Made by a program: the position numbers and the translations under genes
Assembly: GCA_030041215.1 (NCBI GenBank)
Contig: JASHOH010000091.1
Span: 1 to 53,182 of the forward strand
Source of the DNA: Candidatus Sulfotelmatobacter sp.
GTDB lineage: Bacteria > Acidobacteriota > Terriglobia > Terriglobales > Acidobacteriaceae
DNA: 53,182 nucleotides
Direction of reading: 5' to 3'
Notes under the pieces: model-generated
The model's input: only the letters and a program-made list of their open reading frames with translations
What the model was told of the DNA's origin: nothing
Database searches by the model: none
Shown: piece after piece, positions 9,156-17,000 of the stretch
Position numbering within the stretch: position 1 is the stretch's first letter
Layout of the letters: each line of letters starts with the position of its first letter

Positions 9156-10874
9156 ATGGCGAGTCCATCTGTGGCAAGTGTGGGCAAAGAAACGAAGGCG
9201 CAGAAGTCTGAACGATTGAAGCGGGCGATGAACCCCTGGGACGGGCTCGAGCAAATACGGCGCTTCGCGCAGGAGGGCTTCGGCTCAATTCCTCCAGAGT
9301 GGATTGGCACTTATTTCCGCTGGTGGGGAGTCTATACGCAGGGCGACGGCGCGGGAGTGGTCGGCGGAAAGGACGGGCAGGGCCGGGCGCTGCCGTATTT
9401 TATGGTGCGCATTCGCATTCCCAATGGCCTACTGCGAGCTGAGCAGTTACGCGCCATCGCTGGACTGAGCCGCCGCTATGCCCGTGGCAGTGCCGATCTC
9501 ACGGTGCGGCAGAACATTCAGTTGCACTGGGTGACGATCGAATCGCTGCCGGAGTTGCTGGAGGAACTCTGGCGCGTGGGCCTGAATACGACTGGCGCCT
9601 GCGGCGACGTCACGCGGAACATCACCGGCTGCCCTGTGGCTGGCGTGGATGCCGACGAGATTTGCGACGCGTCCACGCTGGCGTTGGAAGCTGACCGCAT
9701 GTTGGCAGGGAATGCGGAATTCTACAACCTGCCGCGGAAATTCAAGATTTCCATTACCGGATGCCGTGTCTGGTGCCCATATCCTGAAATCAACGATGTT
9801 GGCCTCACTGCGATTGAGCGCATGGTCCGCGGCGAACGGGAGATTGGCTTTTCGTTGCGTGTGGGTGGAGGCCTTTCCACCGAGCCTTATCTGGGCGCGC
9901 GATTGAACGCGTTTGTGCGCTGGAATCAGGTGCTGCCGGTAATCAGAGGAGTGGCGGAATTATTTCGGGACTCCAACATGTTGCGCGAGCACCGCGAGCG
10001 GGCGCGGTTGAAGTTTCTTTTTCTCCAACATAGCTGGACGCCTGAAGCCTTCCAAAAAGAACTCGAGCGCCGCATCGGTTTCCGACTCGATCCAGCCGAG
10101 CCTGAGCGGTCTCCGGACGACGTTTACCGCGATCACATCGGCATTCATGCGCAAAAGCAGCCGGGCCATTTCTATGTGGGAGCGACAGTGCTGCGGGGAA
10201 GAATCACGCCGGAACAAATGGAAGCGGCAGCCGATTTGGCCCAGCGTTTTGCAAGCGGGGAACTGCGAACTACCAACATGCAGAACTTGCTGATCGTAAA
10301 CGTACCGCGATTGCAGGCCGACGAATTGGCAAAGGAACTCGACGCGATTGGGTTGCCGGTCAACCCATCGCCATTTCGCCGCGGCGCCATTGCGTGCAGT
10401 GGCACTGAATTTTGCAAGCTGGCGATCACCGAAACCAAGAGCTTCTCTCGCTGGCTGGTCGAGGAATTAGAGGAGCGCTTGCCGGGATTTGATCAACACC
10501 TGAAGCTGCACGTCACCGGTTGCCCGAACAGTTGCGGGCAGCATTGGATCGCCGACATCGGAATTGAAGGCAAGAAGCTCAAGGTCAATGGGCAAATGCT
10601 TGACGCTTATTACTTCTGCCTGGGCGGCGCGCTGGGGCTGAATCAGGGAGTTGCGCGGCCGGTGGGGTTTCGCTGTTTGGCAACAGACGTTCCTGAAGCC
10701 ATTGAACGGCTACTGAGCTGTTATCTCGCCGATCGCAAGCCGGGTGAGAATCTGCGCCGCTTTTTTGCGCGACACAGTGAGCCGGAGTTGCGCAGCTATC
10801 TGGCGGGAGAGTTCGTCGAGGCGGTCGCGCGCGATCTGCCCGAAGGCCGCGTGCCTGCGGGCGTGGAGGGTTAA
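9156..10874 (+). CDS. Siroheme-dependent sulfite (or nitrite) reductase
   Basis: It catalyses the six-electron reduction of sulfite to sulfide (or nitrite to ammonia), probably with ferredoxin as donor, in the cytoplasm. The 572 residues follow the ferredoxin-half / siroheme-4Fe4S / ferredoxin-half / siroheme-4Fe4S layout. Ligands of the coupled siroheme-[4Fe-4S] centre are visible as Cys414 and Cys420 (CSGTEFC) and Cys456 and Cys460 (CPNSC). Sequence alone separates sulfite from nitrite reductase poorly. The neighbours (siroheme synthesis, APS reductase) and the upstream Cys leader favour sulfite. I chose ATG 9156; the GTG at 9123 directly follows the terminator T-run and has no ribosome site. 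It is the first structural gene of the operon. Confidence 0.9.
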   Translation: MASPSVASVGKETKAQKSERLKRAMNPWDGLEQIRRFAQEGFGSIPPEWIGTYFRWWGVYTQGDGAGVVGGKDGQGRALPYFMVRIRIPNGLLRAEQLRAIAGLSRRYARGSADLTVRQNIQLHWVTIESLPELLEELWRVGLNTTGACGDVTRNITGCPVAGVDADEICDASTLALEADRMLAGNAEFYNLPRKFKISITGCRVWCPYPEINDVGLTAIERMVRGEREIGFSLRVGGGLSTEPYLGARLNAFVRWNQVLPVIRGVAELFRDSNMLREHRERARLKFLFLQHSWTPEAFQKELERRIGFRLDPAEPERSPDDVYRDHIGIHAQKQPGHFYVGATVLRGRITPEQMEAAADLAQRFASGELRTTNMQNLLIVNVPRLQADELAKELDAIGLPVNPSPFRRGAIACSGTEFCKLAITETKSFSRWLVEELEERLPGFDQHLKLHVTGCPNSCGQHWIADIGIEGKKLKVNGQMLDAYYFCLGGALGLNQGVARPVGFRCLATDVPEAIERLLSCYLADRKPGENLRRFFARHSEPELRSYLAGEFVEAVARDLPEGRVPAGVEG

Positions 10875-10916
10875 AGCGAACGAGCGATTGCAACAAGACA
10901 CAGAGTTAGAAAAACG

Positions 10917-11585
10917 ATGAGCAGCCTTTTTCCAATTTTCATGAAACTCGAGGGCCGGCGTTGCCTGGTGGTGGGAGCCGGCAAGGTTGGCGAACCCAAG
11001 ATCGCCAGCCTCATCGAGACAGGTGCACTCATTCGGGTGGTTGCGCTGGAGGCGACCGAGACAGTGCGCGCGTGGGCCGGGACTGGAAGAATCACGCTCG
11101 AACTACGCAGCTTCGTTAACGAAGACCTCGAAGGAATGTTGCTGGCGGTGGTGGCTACGTCGTCGCGAGCGCTTAACGAATCAATTTATCGTGAAGCGCA
11201 GAGGCGTGGGGTGCTGTGCAACGTGGTGGATGATCCGCCACATTGCGATTTTTATTATCCCGCCATAATTCGCCGCGGTGATCTTCAGATAGCCATCTCG
11301 ACCGGGGGGCAGAGCCCATCGCTCGCAAAAAAAATCAGACAACAACTGGAGCGGCAGTTTGGTCCAGGGTACGCGCGTTGGGTGGCTGAGCTGGGCGAGA
11401 CGCGAAGGTTGGTACTGGCGAGCAACCTCGATCTAGAGAAAAAGCGCGATCTGTTGCATTCGCTCGCCAGCCGCGAAGCGCTGAATGCGGCCGTGGCGCA
11501 ACAATCGCTGAAAAATGATGTCCGCGAGGAATCTGTGAGTGAAGTTGCAATGAAAAACGACAGCGATCGGAGGGTAACCTTATGA
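10917..11585 (+). CDS. Precorrin-2 dehydrogenase / sirohydrochlorin ferrochelatase
   Basis: It completes siroheme synthesis by oxidising precorrin-2 with NAD and inserting iron, as the N-terminal half of CysG or yeast Met8p does. The 222-residue protein begins with the NAD-binding CLVVGAGKVGEPK motif. It also has the family's VVDDPPHCDFYYPAIIRRGDLQIAISTGGQSPSLA block, which includes the Asp implicated in both reactions. The protein is separate from, but overlaps by 4 bases (ATGA), the methyltransferase that forms the other half of CysG. The last 25 or so residues are charged and unlike the family. The cofactor it makes is required by the sulfite reductase encoded 42 bases upstream. Confidence 0.9.
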   Translation: MSSLFPIFMKLEGRRCLVVGAGKVGEPKIASLIETGALIRVVALEATETVRAWAGTGRITLELRSFVNEDLEGMLLAVVATSSRALNESIYREAQRRGVLCNVVDDPPHCDFYYPAIIRRGDLQIAISTGGQSPSLAKKIRQQLERQFGPGYARWVAELGETRRLVLASNLDLEKKRDLLHSLASREALNAAVAQQSLKNDVREESVSEVAMKNDSDRRVTL

Positions 11586-12376
11586 GCGGCAAAGTGTACC
11601 TGGTGGGCGCAGGACCGGGTGATCCCGACTTGTTGACCGTCAAAGCTCTGCGGCTGTTGCGGACAGCCGAAGTGGTGTTACACGATGACCTGGTATCGCC
11701 CGAAATCCTGAAAATCATTTCGCCGTCCGCTCAAATTCAGAATGTGGGCAAACGCTGCGGGAGCAAGACCGTACAGCAGGAAGAGATCAATTTTCTGATG
11801 GTCGCGTGGGCGGCTTCTGGCCGGCAGGTCGTGCGGCTGAAGAGCGGAGACCCGCTGATCTTTGGCCGCGCGGGTGAGGAGATCGAAGCTTTACGCCGCG
11901 CCGATGTGGAGTACGAGATTGTGCCTGGCATAACTTCGGCGCTGGGCGCTGCAGCCGTCACAGGAATACCACTTACGCACCGTCACTTGTCTTCCACTCT
12001 GGTGCTGACAGCAGGACATCGCGCCAGCGAAAGCGATGGCGCTGACTGGAAACAGATTGCAGCAGCCCACGCCACGCTTGTCGTCTACATGCCGGGGAAG
12101 GACTATGCGGACGTGGCGGCAAAACTGGAAGCCGCGGGATTTGCTCCGCAAACTCCCTGCGCGCTTGTCTCGCAGGCCACAACTCTTGAGCAGCGAACGC
12201 ATATCGCGACGGTCGCAAATCTTGATCAGACTCCAAAGCTTGCTTCACCGGTACTGCTCATCGTTGGCGACGTTGTACGGTTGGCCGATCACCGTCTTGA
12301 ACAGCAAACGCCAGGCTTTTCTGCTCTGGAGGTTCTAACAGCGGAAAAGGGGTTTTTCGCGAAAGAGTCAGCATGA
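11582..12376 (+). CDS. cobA: Uroporphyrinogen-III C-methyltransferase (SUMT)
   Basis: It transfers two methyl groups from S-adenosylmethionine to uroporphyrinogen III, giving precorrin-2, the first committed step to siroheme and corrinoids. The 264-residue length is usual. It opens with KVYLVGAGPGDPDLLTVKALRLL, the P-loop-like SAM-binding signature. It also keeps the VVRLKSGDPLIFGRAGEE motif and the VPGITSALGAAAVTGIPLTHR motif of tetrapyrrole methyltransferases. The ATG overlaps the preceding stop as ATGA. Position in this operon points to siroheme rather than cobalamin as its main product. Confidence 0.93.
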   Translation: MSGKVYLVGAGPGDPDLLTVKALRLLRTAEVVLHDDLVSPEILKIISPSAQIQNVGKRCGSKTVQQEEINFLMVAWAASGRQVVRLKSGDPLIFGRAGEEIEALRRADVEYEIVPGITSALGAAAVTGIPLTHRHLSSTLVLTAGHRASESDGADWKQIAAAHATLVVYMPGKDYADVAAKLEAAGFAPQTPCALVSQATTLEQRTHIATVANLDQTPKLASPVLLIVGDVVRLADHRLEQQTPGFSALEVLTAEKGFFAKESA

Positions 12377-12392
12377 TTGGAGAACCTCCATT

Positions 12393-13109
12393 ATGAAAGA
12401 ACAAATTGACCGACTCCAGATCGCTGCTGAAAGCTGGCGTCCAGACCAAGTTCTCACATGGGCGTTCGATACATTCGGAGATTCGGTCGCAATCGCATCT
12501 GCCTTCGGCGCCGAGGGAATGGTGGTGATTGATACTGCTTCGCGACTACGGCGCAAATTTCGCGTCTTCACGTTGGACACCGAGTTTCTCTTCCCAGAGA
12601 CCTACAGCCTGATGGACCGCGTCGAACAGAAGTACGGCATTACGATCGAGCGCGTGTTTCCGTTGAACTCGCCGGAGGAACAGGAACGCGAGTACGGTCC
12701 GCGATTGTGGGAGCGAAATCCCGATCAGTGCTGCAATCTTCGCAAGGTGGAACCGCTGCGCCGCAAGCTGGGCGAGTTGCGGGCGTGGATCACTAGCATC
12801 CGGCGAGATCAGACCCTGGCACGGGCAGGAGCGGGCAAGATCGAGTGGGACAGCAACTTCGGTCTGGTTAAGGTCAATCCGATTGCAGATTGGAGTTCAA
12901 AACAAGTCTGGAAGTACATTCATGAGCATGATGTGCCCTACAACCAACTACACGATCACAACTTCCCAAGCATCGGTTGCACGCATTGCACGCGGGCCGT
13001 GGGGCCGGGAGAAGATCCTCGTGCGGGCCGGTGGGCGGGATCGTCAAAGGACGAATGTGGCCTGCACATCATAATGCCGGCAAGTAATCCCCCGGAAGCT
13101 GACGCGTGA
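12393..13109 (+). CDS. cysH: Assimilatory adenylyl-sulfate (APS) reductase, thioredoxin-dependent
   Basis: It reduces APS to sulfite and AMP using thioredoxin. The 238-residue protein has the PP-loop-type SAFGAEGMVVID start. It carries the four cysteines that bind a [4Fe-4S] cluster: Cys113-Cys114 (DQCCNLRKVEPL) and Cys196/Cys199 (GCTHC). These ligands mark APS-using enzymes (EC 1.8.4.10) rather than PAPS reductases, which lack them. The catalytic Cys222 is in the C-terminal ECGLH motif. The ATG lies 16 bases after the SUMT stop. It is the last gene of the operon and its stop is 2 bases from the end of the convergent LysR gene. ATP sulfurylase, needed to make APS, is not in the window. Confidence 0.93.
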   Translation: MKEQIDRLQIAAESWRPDQVLTWAFDTFGDSVAIASAFGAEGMVVIDTASRLRRKFRVFTLDTEFLFPETYSLMDRVEQKYGITIERVFPLNSPEEQEREYGPRLWERNPDQCCNLRKVEPLRRKLGELRAWITSIRRDQTLARAGAGKIEWDSNFGLVKVNPIADWSSKQVWKYIHEHDVPYNQLHDHNFPSIGCTHCTRAVGPGEDPRAGRWAGSSKDECGLHIIMPASNPPEADA

Positions 13110-13111
13110 GA

Positions 13112-14026
13112 CTACGAGCAAGGCGGTCCTTCCGTTTTCTTTAGATAGTCCGAGAGCTGGCGCACCACGCTGACAAATGCCTTGGTTGCGACTGAGAGCG
13201 TACGGTCGCGGCGGTAGGCGAGGCCCAGTTCACGCCACAACTCGGTTCCCTGGAGCTCGACCAGCTTCACTTTTCCAGCTTCCACTTCGTCTTGCGCGAA
13301 CGAAGCGCTGATAAGCGAAACTCCAAGCCCGGCGGCCACGAAGCTCTTAATCATCCCCAGACTGGGCAATTCCATTCTCACCTTGAGTTGGTTGTTGTAT
13401 TCGCGGAAGAGCTTGTCGAGCAGGCGGCGCGTGTGGCCGGTCTTCGGCAGCAGCAGAGGATATTTCACCAGATCGCTTACGTGCGCCGATTTCATTTTTG
13501 CGAGCGGATTTGCCGGATCCACCATGAGCAGCAGACGGTCACGGTAGATCGCCTGCACCTTCAGGCTGGGCGATTGCACCGGCAGGCTGATGACGCCTAC
13601 GTCGATCGAACCGTTTTCCAGTTTCTCAATGATCTTGTACGTGAAGTTGCGGTAGATGCTGATCTGCACGTCAGGATAGCGACGGCAGTACTCCCCGAAA
13701 ACCTCGGGCAGCACGTAAAGACAAGTAGCTTCGTTGGCGCCGACTAACAACGTCCCGCGCGGAACGTGACCGTGATCGGCGACCGCAACCAGCGACTCAT
13801 CGCGCAACTTTTTCATGCGCAGCGCATAGTCGTGAAAAATTTGACCCGCGGGAGTCAGTTTGACCGTTTTTCCCGAGCGGTCGAACAGACGATCACCGTA
13901 CTCCTGCTCAAGCTGGCGAATCTGCGCACTGACGGCCGATTGCGAGCGGAAGACCTTTTCGCCGGCACGCGAGAAGCTGCCTTGCCGTGCTACCTCGAGA
14001 AATGTAATGAGCTGATCGAAGTCCAT
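13112..14026 (-). CDS. LysR-family transcriptional regulator
   Basis: This 304-residue protein has the N-terminal winged helix-turn-helix of LysR regulators (residues about 1-60: FLEVARQGSFSRAGEKVFRSQSAVSAQIRQLE). A periplasmic-binding-protein-like effector domain follows (about residues 90-295). Convergence with the cysH operon suggests a CysL/CysB-type role in sulfur control, but gltB upstream on the same strand makes nitrogen control equally arguable, and the effector cannot be read from sequence. A TATAAT (14039-14044 on this strand) lies 12 bases before the ATG, giving a very short leader without a Shine-Dalgarno site. It may also be read through from gltB, 51 bases upstream. Confidence 0.9.
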   Translation of the reverse strand: MDFDQLITFLEVARQGSFSRAGEKVFRSQSAVSAQIRQLEQEYGDRLFDRSGKTVKLTPAGQIFHDYALRMKKLRDESLVAVADHGHVPRGTLLVGANEATCLYVLPEVFGEYCRRYPDVQISIYRNFTYKIIEKLENGSIDVGVISLPVQSPSLKVQAIYRDRLLLMVDPANPLAKMKSAHVSDLVKYPLLLPKTGHTRRLLDKLFREYNNQLKVRMELPSLGMIKSFVAAGLGVSLISASFAQDEVEAGKVKLVELQGTELWRELGLAYRRDRTLSVATKAFVSVVRQLSDYLKKTEGPPCS

Positions 14027-14038
14027 CGGTCGGGAGAA

Positions 14039-14044
14039 ATTATA
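14039..14044 (-). promoter_or_regulatory. Perfect -10 element (TATAAT) before the LysR gene
   Basis: On the minus strand TATAAT is followed by 12 bases and then the LysR ATG, so the transcript would start about 5 bases before the start codon. No convincing -35 is seen, which fits an activator-dependent or autoregulated promoter. Confidence 0.4.
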
Positions 14045-14077
14045 ACGAAATCAAGAACGGGCATTATGTGCGCGCGG

Positions 14078-17000
14078 TCACTGGACGACGGCCCTGTCGG
14101 AAGAGAGAGTCCTTGCCTGCCCAAAGCTGCGTGCCTCGCGGGCCGTCAGGCCGGCTAGAACGGGCCCCCAGGATTCTTCCACCGAGCAGGGAGGCACGAC
14201 CGGCTCAACACGAAGCAGGGGCAGAACCGGTAATGTGAGCAGATCCGAGCTGCGACGACTGCCGGTGAGTTGCAGGTGCCGGCGCACAATGCGCCGCAAC
14301 CATTGTTCTTCCCGCGTCTCCAAAGTTGCGAGGCGCACGGAATCGCCGTTGAGGTGATCGTCGTTGAAAATATCTTCGGGGTTCGTTGGCACGACGTAGG
14401 CGAGCCCTCCCGTCATTCCCGCGCCGAAATTCGCGCCTGCGGGACCGAGAATCAACACGATCCCGGCGGTCATGTATTCGCACCCGTGACGCCCGACACC
14501 CTCAACCACGCCCAGCGCCCCGCTGTTGCGGACGGCAAAGCGTTCTCCGGCGCGACCGGCGATAAACAACTCGCCGGAAGTTGCGCCGTACAGAACAGTG
14601 TTTCCAACCAAAACGTCGTCTCGTTCGGAACCTTCCGAAGGTGAGCTGATGGCGATGCTGCCGCCACACAAGCCTTTTCCGACGTAGTCGTTGGCTTCGC
14701 CGGTGAGTTTGAAGTTCACGCCGGAAATCAAGAATGCACCAAAGCTCTGCCCGGCGATGCCGGTGAATTCGCAGTCAACCTCATTTGCTTCGAGGCCGAA
14801 AGGCCGCGAATTGTAATCCCCTGACTCAGTGGCTTCGGGCGAGGCACCTTCGCGCTGCGGCCCCAGGCGGCGCAGCACTTCGCCGCTAAAGTGCGCTCCC
14901 ACGGCGCGGTCTTCGTTTGTGATGTTGAAGTGATATGGCCTGAGGGTAAGAGTCTCGAGATCATCCACTACGCGATTCAGTTCGATGTGCAGCGCGCTCG
15001 TGTCTTCATGCGGGCAGGGAAACTGTGCAGGCGGATTGCTGACGGGCTGCAACAGTGAGGACACGCTTTGTGCCGTGTCGGGCGAACGTGGCCGCAAACG
15101 GTCGACCGCTCCCAGGATTTCGTCAATCGATCTAGCCCCCGTGTTCGCCAGAAGCTGACGAACGTCGGCGGCCAGCCCGCGGAAGAACCTCTCCACCATC
15201 TCGGGATTTCCCGTAAAGCGGGCGCGCATGGCTTCATCCTGCGTGGCGATCCCTACAGGGCAAGTATTTAAATGGCATTGCCGCGCCATGACGCAGCCGA
15301 TGGCGAGCAGGGCTGATGTTCCAAAGCCGAATTCTTCGGCGCCGAGCAGGGCAGCGATGACTACGTCGCGGGCGAACTTGAGTCCGCCATCAACGCGCAG
15401 CCGCACTCGGGCACGCAACCCAGCCCGAACCAGCGAAGTGTGAGCGTCGCGCAGTCCGATCTCCCAGGGCAAACCGGTGTTTTTAATTGAAGTGAGCGGC
15501 GATGCTCCAGTGCCGCCATCGTGGCCGCTGATGGTGATTACATCTGCCCCGGCTTTGGCGACGCCGGCAGCGATAACGCCAACTCCGGAACTTGAAACCA
15601 GCTTGACTCCAATGCGAGCGTTCGGATTCACCGCCCGCAGATCGTAGATCAACTGCGCTAGGTCTTCGATGCTGTAAATATCATGGTGAGGCGGCGGAGA
15701 AATCAGCGATGTGCCGGGCACTGCGTGGCGCAAGCGCGCAATGTAGGGCGTAACCTTCACCGAGGGCAACTGGCCGCCTTCTCCCGGCTTCGAGCCCTGG
15801 GCCATCTTGATTTCGATTTCATCGGCGTGCACAAGGTATTCGGCGGTGACGCCGAAGCGGGCGGAGGCCACCTGTTTTACGCGATTGTTTGCCTCAGGTC
15901 GCTCGTAATAGATGTTGGCATCTTCGCCGCCTTCCCCTGTGTTGCTTCGTCCGCCCAACCGATTCATGGCGATGGCCAGAGTCTGGTGCGCTTCCGGTGA
16001 GATAGCGCCCAGTGACATCGCTTGCGTGCTGAATCGGCTGAGCAGCGAGGCTTCGCTCTCGACTTCATCGAGGGACAAAGGTTGTGTGCGGCGAATCTCC
16101 AACAGGTCGCGAACGGCGACGTTGGTTCTTTCTTCCGAGAGCGACGCCAGTGCTGCCTGATTCGCGGGCGTCGGAGATTTAATGAAGCGGTGCATTCGCC
16201 GCACCAGTTCCGGCGAGTTCGCGTGCTGCTCGCCGTCGCGCCGGAAACGGTACAAGCCGGCATCGCGGAATTCGGCCGCGGACGCGCCAAAGCCAGCGTC
16301 GTGGCGCGCGATGCAGTCTCGCAGCAGATCGTCTAAAGATGTGCCACCGAGCGAGTGTCCAGCATCTTCGAAGAACTCGTCCCTAACTGCGGCGTCAAGG
16401 CCGATAGTTTCGAACAATTGGCTGTTGCGGTAGCTGCTGATGGTGGAAATTCCCATCCGCGCCAGCACCTTGCGCAAACCCTTTTCAATCGCAGCACGGT
16501 AGCGCGCAGGGGCATCGGCGCTGGCGGAAGCAGCCAGGCTCAACGCCAGAAATGGATTTACCGCCGCGGCGCCAGCCGCTACCAGCAAAGCGACGTGGTG
16601 CGTATCGAAAGCCTGACCTGTTTCGATGATCAGCGGGACATTCCACCCGCCCTTTTCGGTCATGGCGTGCCAGGCGCACGAAACTGCCAGCAGCGCCGGC
16701 AGAGCAGCCCGCGTCGAGCTGACTGAGCGATCGGTCAGCACAATGACGCGGCGACTGCAGACTCCTGCCCAGGCTTCTTCGCGAATTCTGTTGAGGGCGC
16801 CGTGAGCCGCCTGAATACCGCCGGAGCCGGCAAACGTAAAATCAATCGACTGAACTGGTGCGAGCGCTTTGGTAATCGCTTCCATTTGTCCGGCGTCGAG
16901 CAGAGGAGAATTCAGTCTGATCGACCGCCCGAGATATACATCCAACGACATCACATGGCTTTCGCGCAAAGGATCAATGGGAGGATTAGTGACCTGCGCG

